Under the pieces are notes generated by a model. That model was not told where the DNA came from. It ran no database searches and saw nothing but the letters and a program-made list of their open reading frames with translations. 64,000 nucleotides of DNA, from the NCBI GenBank assembly GCA_037043235.1, contig JAWRVZ010000475.1, positions 1 to 64,000 on the forward strand, written 5' to 3'. Of the stretch, positions 41,559 to 54,668 are shown one piece after another (within the stretch, counting starts at the first letter, position 1; every line of letters begins with the position of its first letter). A program made the translations under genes and the position numbers. Origin of the DNA: Rhodeus uyekii (Eukaryota > Chordata > Actinopteri > Cypriniformes > Acheilognathidae).

Positions 41559-42497
41559 ACTAGAATGTACATTTCCTGAAGAAAATGTGAGTGGTGCTCG
41601 CAGTGGCAAAATCCGCCCCGGGCCAGGTGAGGCAGTAGCTAGGGTAACCATGATGTTGCTAGGCAGTTGCTAGGGTAACCAGGGTGGTTGCTAGGTGTTT
41701 GCTAGGGTAACTGGGATGGTTGCTAAGGTGTTGCTAAGTGGTTGCTAGGGTAACCAGGGTGGTTGCTAGGGTGTTGCTAGGTGGTTGTTAGGGTAACCGA
41801 AGTCGTCGCTAGGCAGTTGCTAGGCGGTTGCTAGGGTAACCAGAGTGGTTGCTATGGTGTTGCTAGGTGGTTGCTAGGGTAACCAGAGTGGTTGCTAGGC
41901 TGTTGCTAGGGTAATCAGAGTGGTTGCTATGGTGTTGCTAGGTGGTTGCTAGGGTAACCAGAGTGGTTGCTAGGCAGTTGCTAGCGTAACCAGGGTGGTT
42001 GCTAGGGTAACTGGGATGGTTGCTAAGGTGTTGCTAAGTGGTTGCTAGGGTAACTGGAGTCGTCGCTAGGCGGTTGCTAGGCGGTTGCTAGGGTAACCAG
42101 AGTGGTTGCTAGGCTGTTGCTAGGGTAACTGGGATGGTTGCTAAGGTGTTGCTAGGTGGTTGCTAGGGTAACCAGAGTGGTTGCTAGGCAGTTGCTAGCG
42201 TAATCAGGGTGGTTGCTAGGGTAACTGGGATGGTTGCTAAGGTGTTGCTAAGTGGTTGCTAGGGTAATCAGAGTGGTTGCTATGGTGTTGCTAGGTGGTT
42301 GCTAGGGTAACCAGAGTGGTTGCCAGGGTGTTGCTAGGTGGTTGCTAGGGTAACCGGAGTGGTTGCTAGGCGGTTGCTAGGCAGTTGCTAGGGTAACCTG
42401 GGTGGTTGCTAGGTGGTTGCTAGGGTAACCAGAGTGGTTGCTAAGGTGTTGCTAGGTGGTTGCTAGGGTAACCAGAGTGGTTCCTAGGCGGTTGCTA
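41559..42497. repeat. satellite tag F plus array A2
   Basis: Tag F, then GCAGTAGCTAGGGTAACCAT and 11/21-bp repeats. Equal to 46801-47737 in all stretches compared. Confidence 0.92.
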
Positions 42498-43299
42498 AGG
42501 TGTCACTAGGCTAACTGGGTGGTTACTAGGGTTATGCTAGACGGTTGTTATGGCTCATCTAGGGTGTCCTGGGCTGTTTCTAGGTGGTTATTAGGTGTTA
42601 TGGGGGGTTTCTATGGCATTATTAGCATAATTTAACACTTAGTTAATCACTATTAGCATGTAGCTATTCACTGCTAGCATATGTAGCATGTTGGAAGTCC
42701 TGTTTGCTAGCATGAGCCAAAAGAGCCAACCCCCATGTTTCTACAATACTCAGAAGCAGAGATAGGGGTCTGGCTAAACGGTTGCTAGGGCACTCTGTTT
42801 GGTTGCTAAGGAGTGGCTTGGTACCTGCCAGTCATGTTACTCCAAAGGCTGATTGTCAAATTTGCCCAACTCCCATGTCTCTACGACTTTCTGATGCAGA
42901 GATATAGGACTGGCTAAATGGTTGCTAGGGTACACTTTTTGGTTGCTAAGGAGTGGCTTAGCGTCTGCCAGTGATGTTACTCCAAAGGCTCCTTGTGAGT
43001 TTGAACGATATAAACCAACCAGGATGCCTCTACGACATTCAGAACTGAAGATATCTCACTTTGTATTTGGTTGCTAAGGTGCTCCATAATGGTTGCTAGG
43101 GCGTGGTTAGGAAATGTTGAAGACGTTGCTGATTGGCAGGTTGCTGCCCCGAGTCAAACGAGCCCACCCTCAAATTTCTATGACTTTTCTATCCAGAGAT
43201 AGGAGTCAATTAATTTGAATGGAAGTCTATGGGATGGGTTGCTAAGGTGCTCTAAATGGTTGCTAGGGCGTGGCTTAATAGCTTCCCAGTGATCCTGAG
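42498..43299. repeat. satellite block CD, unit 2
   Basis: Begins GTCACTAGGCTAACTGGG. Contains two to three subrepeats built on CTGATGCAGAGATA / GGCTAAA[TC]GGTTGCTAGGG. Same as 47740-48541. Confidence 0.9.
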
Positions 43300-44442
43300 A
43301 CACTCATTGGTCGCCTGAGTAAAATGAGCCCTCCCCCTTGTCTCTGTGACGCTGTGCTGCAGAGCTATGTTCAATTCAAAATCCCTATGCACATAGTAGA
43401 TGGTGTTTCATGGGACGGTTTTCCCCATTCATTTCAATGGGGAAAGTTTGGGAGCTCTAGCACCCCAGGGGTGCAACTTTTACCCCATTTTGTGGTATGT
43501 TCTCACAGAGCCATCCACCCTCTTCAAATGTGGCGAGTTTCGTCTTTTTACAAATTTCTCGCTCCGAGTTATTAATCGTCAAAGTCGTTTGCACCGCGTA
43601 TAAATACTCTTCTAGGATTTCCGTTAACATTGATGTCTATGGGGGCACGTTTGGGCAGCTCTAGCACCCCAGGGGTGCAACTTTTACCCCATTTTTTGGT
43701 ATGTTCTTACAGAACCTGCCAGCCTCTACAAATGTGGCAAGTTTCATCTTTTTACAAATTCCTCACTCCGAGTTATTAATCGTCAAAGTTGGTCGCAATG
43801 CATTGTCTATGCGTTTTTTCGCCTGTTTGATCGCCCCTGGGGCGAACATCGTACCCCCGATCGCTTAGAAAAGATATAGCACACCTCTCCTCAATAGGCT
43901 GCACGTTTTGATGCCTCATTCATGGGTCTAGGACAAACGCCCTAGGAGGAGTAGCGCGCCGAAAAAAAAGTGGAATAATAATAATAATAAATAACATTGA
44001 GGTCTATGGGGGCAAGTTTGGGCAGCTGTAGCACCCCAGGGGTGCAACTTTTACCCCATTTTTTGGTATGTTCTTACAGAGCCTGCCAGCCTCTACAAAT
44101 GTGGCGAGTTTCATCTTTTTACAAATTCCTCACTCCGAGTTATTAATCATCAAAGTTTGTGGCAATACGTTGTCTATGCGTTTTTTCGGCTGCTTTGTCG
44201 CCCCTGGGGCGACCATCGTACCCCCGATCGCTTACAAAAGATAGAGCACCACTCTCCTCAATCAGCCGCACGTTTTGACGCCTCATTCATGGGTCTGGGA
44301 CCAACACTCTAGGAGGAGGAGCGCGCCGAAAATTTGGTGGTATCAGCATCATTATTATAGGCTTGGTAAGATAGTAATAGTAGTGCTCGAGGCGAGCACC
44401 ACTAATAAGATAGTAATAGTAGTGCTCGAGGCGAGCACCACT
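43300..44442. repeat. satellite block E, unit 2, with extra subrepeat and hairpins
   Basis: Three subrepeats with GCACCCCAGGGGTGC near 43460, 43661 and 44031. It ends with two tandem 39-bp copies of GATAGTAATAGTAGTGCTCG-AGGCGAGCACCACTAA (44369-44446). Confidence 0.9.
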
Positions 44443-45305
44443 AACTAGAATGTACATTTCCTGAAGAAAATGTGAGTGGTGCTCGCAGTGGCAAAATTCG
44501 GCCCGGGTCAGGTGAGGCAGTAGCTAGGGTAACCATGATGATGCTAGACAGTTGCTAGGGTAACCAGGGTGGTTGCTAGGGTCACCAGGGTGGTTCCTTG
44601 GGTGTTGCTAGGGTGTTGCTAGGGTGACCGGAGTCGTTGCTAAGCAGTTGCTAGGTGGTTGCTAGTTGGTTGCTAGGGTAACCAGAGTGGTTACTAGGCT
44701 GTTGCTAGGGTAATCAGAGTGGTTGTTAGGGTCTTGCTAGGTGGTTGCTAGGGTAACCGGAGTGGGTGCTAGGCGGTTGCTAGGTTAACCGGAGTGGTTG
44801 CTAGGCAGTTGTTAGGGTAACCGGGTTGGTTGCTAGGCGGTTGCTAGGGTAACCTGAGTGGTTGCTAGGGTAACCAGAGTGGTTGCTAAGGTGTTGCTAG
44901 GTGGTTGCTAGGGTAACCGGGGTGGTTGCTAGGGTGTTGCTAGGGTAATAGGAGTCGTTTCTAGGCGGTTGCTAGGTGGTTGCTAGGCGGTTGCTAGGGA
45001 ACCAGAGTGGTTGCTAGGCTGTTGCTAAGGTAATCAGATTGGTTGCTAAGGTGTTGCTAAGTGGTTGTTAGGGTAACCAGAGTGGTTGCTAGGGTGTTGC
45101 TAGGTGGTTGCTAGGGTAACCGGAGTCATCGCTAGGCGGTTGCTAGGGTAACCAGAGTGGTTGCTAAGGTGTTGCTAGGCGGTTGCTAGGGTAACCGGAG
45201 TGGTTGCTAGGCAGTTGCTAGGCAGTTGCTAGGGTAACCGGGGTGGTTGCTAAGGTGTTGCTAGGCGGTTTCTAGGGTAACCAGATTGGTTCCTAGGCGG
45301 TTGCT
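44443..45305. repeat. satellite tag F plus array A3
   Basis: Tag F and 11/21-bp repeats with the variants GGTAACCGGAGTG and GGTAATCAGAGTG. Confidence 0.92.
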
Positions 45306-46109
45306 AAGGTGTCACTAGGCTAACTAGTTGGTTACTAGGGTTATGCTAGGTGGTTGTTATGGCTCTTCTAGGGTGTCCTGGGCCATTTCTATGTGGGTAT
45401 TAGGTGTTATGGGGGGTTTATATGGCATTATTAGCATAATATATCACTTAGTTAATCACTATTAGCATGTAGCTATTCACTGCTAGCATATGTAGCATGA
45501 AGGAAGTCCTGTTTGCTAGCATGAGTCAATAGAGCCAACCCCCATGTCTCTATGATACTCAGAAGCAGAGATATGGGTCTGGCTAAACGGTTGCTAGGGT
45601 ACTCTGTTTGGTTGCTAAGGAGTGGCTTGGTACCTGCCAGTCATGTTACTCCAAAGGCTGATTGTCAAATTGACCCAACTCCCATGTCTCTACGACTTTC
45701 TGATGCAGAGATATAGGACTGGCTAAATGGTTGCTAAGATACTCTGTTTGGTTGCTAAGGAGTGGCTTGGCAGTAGCCAGTGATGTTCCTCCAAAGGCTC
45801 CTTGTGAGTATGAACGATACAAACCAACCAGAATGCCTCCACGACATTCAGAACTGAAGATATCTCACTTTGTATTTGGTTGCTAAGGTGCTCCATAATG
45901 GTTGCTAGGGCGTGGTTAGGAAGTGTTCAAGACGTTGGTGATTGGCAGTTTGCTGCCCCGAGTCAAACGAGCCCACCCTCAAATTTCTATGACTTTTCTA
46001 TCCAGAGATAGGAGTCAATTAATTTGAATGGAAGTCTATGGGACGGGTTGCTAAGGTGCTCTAAATGGTTGCTAGGGCGTGGCTTAATAGCTTCCCAGTG
46101 ATCCTGAGA
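45306..46109. repeat. satellite block CD, unit 3
   Basis: As unit 2, with variants GGTTTATATGGCATTATTAG and ATATATCACTTAGTTAATC, shared with unit 6 (54780). Confidence 0.9.
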
Positions 46110-46800
46110 CACTCATTGGTCGCCTGAGTAAAATGAGCCCTCCCCCTTGTCTCTGTGACGCTGTGCTGCAGAGCTATGTTCAATTCAAAATCCCTATGCA
46201 CATAGTAGATGGTGTTTCATGGGACGGTTTTCCCCATTCATTTCAATGGGGAAAGTTTGGGAGGTCTAGCACCCCAGGGGTGCAACTTTTACCCCATTTT
46301 GTGGTATGTTCCCACAGAGCCATCCACCCTCTTCAAATGTGGCGAGTTTCGTCTTTTTACAAATTTCTCGCTCCGAGTTATTAAGCGTCAAAGTCGTTTG
46401 CAACGCGTATAAATACTCTTCTAGAATTTCCGTTAACATTGATGTCTATGGGGGCGAGTTTGGGCAGCTCTAGCACCCCAGGGGTGCAACTTTTACCACA
46501 TTTTTTGGTATGTCCTTACAGAGCCTGCCAGCCTCTACAAATGTGGCGAGTTTTGTCTTTTTACAAATTTCTCGCTCCGAGTTATTAATCATCAAAGTTA
46601 ATTTCAATGCAAAGTCAATAGGTCCAAAAATCGCTACTTTTTCGCCCCTGGGGCGAACATCGTACCCCCGATCTCTTAGAAAAGATATAGCACACCTCTC
46701 CTCAATAGGCCGCACGTTTTGACGCCTCATTCATGGGTCTGGGACAAACGCTCTAGGAGGAGTAGCGCGCCGAAAAAAAAGTGGAAGAAGAAGAATAATA
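46110..46800. repeat. satellite block E, unit 3
   Basis: Two subrepeats, the second of the GCAAAGTCAATAGGTCC type also seen at 51470 and 57928. Confidence 0.9.
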
Positions 46801-47737
46801 ACTAGAATGTACATTTCCTGAAGAAAATGTGAGTGGTGCTCGCAGTGGCAAAATCCGCCCCGGGCCAGGTGAGGCAGTAGCTAGGGTAACCATGATGTTG
46901 CTAGGCAGTTGCTAGGGTAACCAGGGTGGTTGCTAGGTGTTTGCTAGGGTAACTGGGATGGTTGCTAAGGTGTTGCTAAGTGGTTGCTAGGGTAACCAGG
47001 GTGGTTGCTAGGGTGTTGCTAGGTGGTTGTTAGGGTAACCGAAGTCGTCGCTAGGCAGTTGCTAGGCGGTTGCTAGGGTAACCAGAGTGGTTGCTATGGT
47101 GTTGCTAGGTGGTTGCTAGGGTAACCAGAGTGGTTGCTAGGCTGTTGCTAGGGTAATCAGAGTGGTTGCTATGGTGTTGCTAGGTGGTTGCTAGGGTAAC
47201 CAGAGTGGTTGCTAGGCAGTTGCTAGCGTAACCAGGGTGGTTGCTAGGGTAACTGGGATGGTTGCTAAGGTGTTGCTAAGTGGTTGCTAGGGTAACTGGA
47301 GTCGTCGCTAGGCGGTTGCTAGGCGGTTGCTAGGGTAACCAGAGTGGTTGCTAGGCTGTTGCTAGGGTAACTGGGATGGTTGCTAAGGTGTTGCTAGGTG
47401 GTTGCTAGGGTAACCAGAGTGGTTGCTAGGCAGTTGCTAGCGTAATCAGGGTGGTTGCTAGGGTAACTGGGATGGTTGCTAAGGTGTTGCTAAGTGGTTG
47501 CTAGGGTAATCAGAGTGGTTGCTATGGTGTTGCTAGGTGGTTGCTAGGGTAACCAGAGTGGTTGCCAGGGTGTTGCTAGGTGGTTGCTAGGGTAACCGGA
47601 GTGGTTGCTAGGCGGTTGCTAGGCAGTTGCTAGGGTAACCTGGGTGGTTGCTAGGTGGTTGCTAGGGTAACCAGAGTGGTTGCTAAGGTGTTGCTAGGTG
47701 GTTGCTAGGGTAACCAGAGTGGTTCCTAGGCGGTTGC
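46801..47737. repeat. satellite tag F plus array A4
   Basis: Duplicate of 41559-42497 (constant offset 5242). Confidence 0.92.
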
Positions 47738-48540
47738 TAAGGTGTCACTAGGCTAACTGGGTGGTTACTAGGGTTATGCTAGACGGTTGTTATGGCTCAT
47801 CTAGGGTGTCCTGGGCTGTTTCTAGGTGGTTATTAGGTGTTATGGGGGGTTTCTATGGCATTATTAGCATAATTTAACACTTAGTTAATCACTATTAGCA
47901 TGTAGCTATTCACTGCTAGCATATGTAGCATGTTGGAAGTCCTGTTTGCTAGCATGAGCCAAAAGAGCCAACCCCCATGTTTCTACAATACTCAGAAGCA
48001 GAGATAGGGGTCTGGCTAAACGGTTGCTAGGGCACTCTGTTTGGTTGCTAAGGAGTGGCTTGGTACCTGCCAGTCATGTTACTCCAAAGGCTGATTGTCA
48101 AATTTGCCCAACTCCCATGTCTCTACGACTTTCTGATGCAGAGATATAGGACTGGCTAAATGGTTGCTAGGGTACACTTTTTGGTTGCTAAGGAGTGGCT
48201 TAGCGTCTGCCAGTGATGTTACTCCAAAGGCTCCTTGTGAGTTTGAACGATATAAACCAACCAGGATGCCTCTACGACATTCAGAACTGAAGATATCTCA
48301 CTTTGTATTTGGTTGCTAAGGTGCTCCATAATGGTTGCTAGGGCGTGGTTAGGAAATGTTGAAGACGTTGCTGATTGGCAGGTTGCTGCCCCGAGTCAAA
48401 CGAGCCCACCCTCAAATTTCTATGACTTTTCTATCCAGAGATAGGAGTCAATTAATTTGAATGGAAGTCTATGGGATGGGTTGCTAAGGTGCTCTAAATG
48501 GTTGCTAGGGCGTGGCTTAATAGCTTCCCAGTGATCCTGA
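47738..48540. repeat. satellite block CD, unit 4
   Basis: Duplicate of unit 2 (offset 5242). Confidence 0.92.
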
Positions 48541-50049
48541 GACACTCATTGGTCGCCTGAGTAAAATGAGCCCTCCCCCTTGTCTCTGTGACGCTGTGCT
48601 GCAGAGCTATGTTCAATTCAAAATCCCTATGCACATAGTAGATGGTGTTTCATGGGACGGTTTTCCCCATTCATTTCAATGGGGAAAGTTTGGGAGCTCT
48701 AGCACCCCAGGGGTGCAACTTTTACCCCATTTTGTGGTATGTTCTCACAGAGCCATCCACCCTCTTCAAATGTGGCGAGTTTCGTCTTTTTACAAATTTC
48801 TCGCTCCGAGTTATTAATCGTCAAAGTCGTTTGCACCGCGTATAAATACTCTTCTAGGATTTCCGTTAACATTGATGTCTATGGGGGCACGTTTGGGCAG
48901 CTCTAGCACCCCAGGGGTGCAACTTTTACCCCATTTTTTGGTATGTTCTTACAGAACCTGCCAGCCTCTACAAATGTGGCAAGTTTCATCTTTTTACAAA
49001 TTCCTCACTCCGAGTTATTAATCGTCAAAGTTGGTCGCAATGCATTGTCTATGCGTTTTTTCGCCTGTTTGATCGCCCCTGGGGCGAACATCGTACCCCC
49101 GATCGCTTAGAAAAGATATAGCACACCTCTCCTCAATAGGCTGCACGTTTTGATGCCTCATTCATGGGTCTAGGACAAACGCCCTAGGAGGAGTAGCGCG
49201 CCGAAAAAAAAGTGGAATAATAATAATAATAAATAACATTGAGGTCTATGGGGGCAAGTTTGGGCAGCTGTAGCACCCCAGGGGTGCAACTTTTACCCCA
49301 TTTTTTGGTATGTTCTTACAGAGCCTGCCAGCCTCTACAAATGTGGCGAGTTTCATCTTTTTACAAATTCCTCACTCCGAGTTATTAATCATCAAAGTTT
49401 GTGGCAATACGTTGTCTATGCGTTTTTTCGGCTGCTTTGTCGCCCCTGGGGCGACCATCGTACCCCCGATCGCTTACAAAAGATAGAGCACCACTCTCCT
49501 CAATCAGCCGCACGTTTTGACGCCTCATTCATGGGTCTGGGACCAACACTCTAGGAGGAGGAGCGCGCCGAAAATTTGGTGGTATCAGCATCATTATTAT
49601 AGGCTTGGTAAGATAGTAATAGTAGTGCTCGAGGCGAGCACCACTAATAACATTGAGGTCTATGGGGGCAAGTTTGGGCAGTTGTAGCACCCCAGGGGTG
49701 CAACTTTTACCCCATTGTGTGGTATGTTCTTACAGAGCCTGCCAGCCTCTTCAAATGTGGTGAGTTTCATCTTTTTACAAATTTCACACTCCGAGTTATT
49801 AATCATCAAAGTTTGTGGCAATGCGTTGTCTATGCGTTTTTTCGGCTGCTTTTTCACCCCTGGGGCGACCATCGTACCCCCGATCGCTTACAAATGATAT
49901 AGCACACCTCTCCTCAATAGGCCGCACGTAGTGACGCCTCATTCATTGGTCTGGGACAAACGCTCTAGGAACAGGAGCGCAGTGGAATCACCATCATTAT
50001 TATAGGCTTGGTAAGATAGTAATAGTAGTGCTCAAGGCGAGCACCACTA
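48541..50049. repeat. satellite block E, unit 4, with two extra subrepeats
   Basis: The first part duplicates unit 2 up to 49650. A further subrepeat (49651-49995) and a variant hairpin (GTGCTCAAGGCGAGCAC at 50028) follow. Confidence 0.9.
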
Positions 50050-50974
50050 ACTAGAATGTACATTTCCTGAAGAAAATGTGAGTGGTGCTCGCAGTGGCAA
50101 TATCCGCCCCGGGCCAGGTGTGGCTGGTGTTCCGGGTGGTTTCTATGGCATTCTTAGCATAATATAACACTTAGGTAGTCACTATTAGCATGTAGCTATT
50201 CACTGCTAGCATATGTAGCATGTAGGAAGTCCTGTTTACTAGCATGAGTCAATAGAGCCAACCCCCATGTCTCTATGACGCTTAGAAGCAGAAATATGGG
50301 TCTGGCTAAATGGTTGCTAGGGTAAACTATTTGGTTGCTAAGGAGTGGCTTTGCAGCTGCCAGTGATGTAATTCCAAAGACTGATTGTCAAATAGACCCA
50401 ACCCCCGTGTCTCTACGACTTTCTGATGCAGAGACACTGGTCTGGCTAAATGGTTGCTAGGGTACTCTATTTGGTTGCTAAGGAGTGGCTAAGCGTCTGC
50501 CAGTGATGTTACTCCAAAGGCTGATTGTCAAACGTACCCAACCCCCATGTCTCTGTGACTTTCTGATGCAAAGATATAGGGCTGGCTAAATGGTTGTTAG
50601 GTTACTCTGTTTCGTTGCTAAGGAGTGGCTTGGCAGTAGCCATTGATGTTCCTCCAAAGGCTCCTTATGAGTATGAACGATATAAACCAACTACAATGAC
50701 TCTACGACATTCAGAACTCAAGATATCTCACTTTGTATTTGGTTGCTAAGGTGCTCTATGATGGTTGCTAAGGCGTGGCTAGGAAGTTTTGAAGACATTG
50801 GTGATTGGCAGTTTGCTGCCCCGAGTCAAACGAGCCCACCCTCAAATTTGTATGACTTTTCTATCCAGATATAGAAGTCGATCAATTTGAATGGAAGTCT
50901 ATGGGATGGGTTGCTAAGGTGCTCTAAAGGGTTGCTAGGGCGTGGCTCAATAGCTTCCCAGTGATCCTGAGACA
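50050..50974. repeat. satellite tag F fused to block CD, unit 5, no array
   Basis: Here the tag is followed at once by GGTGTGGCTGGTGTTCCGGG and the CD block. The short-repeat array is missing, and the CD block has three to four of the 125-bp subrepeats. Confidence 0.88.
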
Positions 50975-52480
50975 CTCATTGGTCGCCTGAGTAAAATGAG
51001 CCCTCCCCCTTGTCTCTGTGACGCTCTGCTGTAGAGCTATGTTCAATTCAAAATCCCAATGCAATTTGATGGTGTTTCATGGGACGGCCTTCCCCATTCA
51101 TTTCAATGGGGAAAAATTTGGGGAGCTCTAGCACCCCAGGGGTGCAACTTTTACCCCATTTTGTGGTATGTTCTCACAGAGCCATCCACCCTCTTCAGAT
51201 GTGGCGAGTTTCATCTTTTTACAAATTTCTCGCTCCGAGTTATTAATCGTCAAAGTCGTTTGCAACGCGTTTAAATACTCTTCTAGGATTTCCGTTAACA
51301 TTGATGTCTATGGGGGCGCGTTTGGGCAGCTCTAGCACCCCAGGGGTGCAACTTTTAACAAATTTTTTTGGATGTCCTTACAGAGCCTGCCAGCCTCTTC
51401 AAATGTGGCGAGTTTCGTCTTTTTACAAATTTCTCGCTCCGAGTTATTAATCGTCAAAGTTGATTTCAATGCAAAGTCAATAGGTCCAAAAATCGCTACT
51501 TTTTCGCCCCTGGGGCAAACATCGTACCCCCGATCTCTTAGAAAAGATATAGCACACCTCTCCTCAATAGGCCGCACGTTTTGACGCCTCATTCATGAGT
51601 CTAGGACAAACGCTCTAGGAGGAGTAGCGCGCCAAAAAAAATGTGGAGGAATAAGAAGAAGAAAAATAATAAACCGAGGTCGATTTTTGGGCAGCTCTAG
51701 CACCCCAGGGGTGCAACTTTTACCCCAATGTGTGGTATGTTCTCACAGAGCCTGACAGCCTCTACAAATGTGGTGAGTTTCATCTTTTTACAAATTCCTC
51801 GCTCTGAGTTATTAATCGTCAAAATTTCGTTTCAATGGGACGTCTATGGGGGTGTTTTTTGTTCCGCCCCCTGGGGCGAACATCGTACCCCCGATCGCTT
51901 AGTAAAGCTAGAGCACCCCTCTCCTCAATCGGCCGCACGTTTTGACACCTCATTCATGGGTCTGGGACAAACGCTCTAGGAGTAGCAGCGCACCGAAGAT
52001 TTCAGCATCATTATTATAGGCTTGGTAAGATAGTAATAGTAGTGCTCGCCAACGAGCACCACTAATAAACCCGTTGACTTCTATGGGGCAAGTTTGGGCA
52101 GCTCTAGCACCCCAGGGGTGCAACTTTTACCCCATTGTGTGGTATGTTCTCACAGAGCCTGCCAGCCTCTTCAAATGTGGCGAGTTTCATCTTTTTACAA
52201 ATTTCTCGCTTTGAGTTATTAATCATCAAAGTTTGTGGCAATGCGTTGTCTATGCGTTTTTTTGGCTGCTTTTTCGCCCCTGGGGCGATCACCGTACCCC
52301 CGATCACTTACAAAAGATATAGCACACCTCTCCTCAATAGGCCGCACGTTTTGACGCCTCATTCATGGGTTTGGGACCAACGCTCTAGGAGGAGGAGCGC
52401 TCCGAAAATTTAGTGGTATCAGCATCCTTATTATAGGCTTGGTAAGATAGTAATAGTAGTGCTCGAGGCGAGCACCACTA
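50975..52480. repeat. satellite block E, unit 5, expanded
   Basis: Four subrepeats (GCACCCCAGGGGTGC at about 51133, 51336, 51702, 52107) with hairpins at 52048 (GTGCTCGCCAACGAGCAC) and 52457. The part 51040-52048 recurs at 57498-58506. Confidence 0.9.
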
Positions 52481-53144
52481 ACTAGAATGTACATTTCCTG
52501 AAGAAAATGTGAGTGGTGCTCGCAGTGGCAAAATTCGGCCCGGGCCAGGTGAGGCAGTGTCGGACACCATTGCCAGAGAGCCAACCGCCATGTCTGTACG
52601 ATGTTCCAGTGCTGAGATATGGCTGATTCATGATTTTGTATGGTTGCTAGGGCACTCTATATGGTTGCTATGGTGTGGTCATACAGCTAATGGTATGACA
52701 TCTAAAGACTAATTGGCAGTCTGAGCTTAACAGATAAAACTCTGCTTCTACAACATACCAGTACTGAAATATAGCTTGTAAGCGCTGCTTTGCGGTTGCT
52801 AGGGTGCTGTAAACAGTTGTTAGGGTGTAGCTATGAAGATGGTATGTCACTACTTATTCACTGCTTGATAGGCCGAGTCAAACAAGCCCAGTCCCGAATC
52901 TCTACGACCTTCAGAACCAAAGATATGATATTACAAATATTTGTCCCATGTTAAGTCAATGGGGCTTTTTTCGGCTGATTTTTCGTGGGACAAAACGAAC
53001 ATCGTACGCCTGATCGCTTAGAAAAGATATAGCACACCTCTCCTCAATAAGCCACACGATTTGACATCTCTTTTGTGGGTCTACGACCAACGGTGCCTGA
53101 GGAATAGCGCGCCGAAGGTTGGTTTAGGAGAATAGTAATCACAA
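52481..53144. repeat. satellite tag F plus block G, copy 2
   Basis: A more diverged G block (GTGTCGGACACCATTGCC at the start). Confidence 0.88.
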
Positions 53145-53847
53145 CACTAGAATGTACATTTCCTGAAGAAAATGTGAGTGGTGCTCGCAGTGGCAGAATT
53201 CGGGCCCGGGCCACATGCAGCAGTGTCGGAGAAACAGAGAGACCCCACCGCCATGTCTGTACGATGTTCTGGTGTTGAGATATGGCTGATTCATGTGTTT
53301 GTATGGTTGCTACGGCACTCTATATGGTTGCTATGGTGTGGTCATACAGTTTATGGGATGATATCTATCTAATATCTATCTATCTGATATCTATCCATAT
53401 CTAAAGACTATTTGGCAGTCTGAGCTTGAAAGTTCAAACTCTGTGCTTCTACAACATTCCAGTACTGAAATATGGCTTGTAAGCGTTGTGTTACGGTTGC
53501 TAGGGTGCTGTAAATGGTTGTTAAGGCTTGGCTATGAAGATGGTATGTCACTACTTATTCACTGCTTGATAGGCCGAGTCAAACGAGCCCAGTCCCGAGC
53601 CTCTACGACCTTCAGAACCAAAGACATGATTTTACAAATATTTGTCCCATGTTAAGTCAATGGGGCTTTTTTCGGCTGATTTTTCGTGGGACAAAACGAA
53701 CATCGTACGCCTGATCGCTTAGAAAAGATATAGCACACCTCTTCTCAATAAGCCGCACGATTTGACATCTCTTTTGTGGGTCTACGACCAACGGTGCCTG
53801 AGGAGTAGCGCGCCAAAGGTTGGTTTAGGAGAATAGTAATCACAACA
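53145..53847. repeat. satellite tag F plus block G, copy 3
   Basis: Very like copy 1 (40894-41558), with a 36-bp insertion of ATCT-type repeats at about 53366-53401. Confidence 0.9.
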
Positions 53848-54668
53848 CTAGAATGTACATTTCCTGAAGAAAATGTGAGTGGTGCTCGCAGTGGCAAAAT
53901 CCGTCTCAGGCCAGGTGAGGCAGTAGCTAGGGTAACCATGATGTTGCTAGGCAGTTGCTAGGGTAACCAGGGTGGTTGCTAGGTGGTTGCTAGGGTAACT
54001 GGTGTGGTTCCTAAGGTGTTGCTAGGTGGTTGCTAGGGTAACTGGGTTGGTTGCTAGGTTGTTGCTAGGTGGTTGCTAGGGTAACCGGAGTCGTCGCTAG
54101 GTGGTTGCTAGGGTGTTGCTAGGTGGTTGCTAGGGTAACCAGGGTAGTTGCTAGGGTGTTGCTAAGTGGTTGCTAGGGTAACCAGAGTGGTTGCTAAGCG
54201 GTTGCCAGGGTAACCAGAGTGGTTGCTAAGGTGTTGCTATGCGGTTGCTAGGGTAACCAGAGTGGTTGACAGGGTGTTGCTAGGTGGTTGCTAGGGTAAC
54301 CAGAGTGGTTGCTAGGCGGTTGCTAGGCAGTTGCTAGGGTAACCGGGGTGGTTGCTAGGTGGTTGCTAGGGTAACCAGAGTGGTTGCTAGGCTGTTGCTA
54401 GGGTAATCAGAGTGGTTGCTATGGTGTTGCTAGGTGGTTGCTAGGGTAAACTGAGTGGTTGCCAGGGTGTTGCTAGGTGGTTGCTAGGGTAACTGGAGTG
54501 GTTGCTAGGCGGTTGCTAGGCAGTTGCTAGGGTATCCGGAGTGGTTGCTAGGTGGTTGCTAGGGTAACCAGAGTGGTTGCTAGGCGGTTGCCAGGGTAAC
54601 CAGAGTGGTTGCTAAGGGTTTGCTATGCGGTTGCTAGGGTAACCAGAGTGGTTCCTAAGCGGTTGCTA
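53848..54668. repeat. satellite tag F plus array A5
   Basis: 11/21-bp repeats; contains GTTGCCAGGGTAACC twice. Confidence 0.92.
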
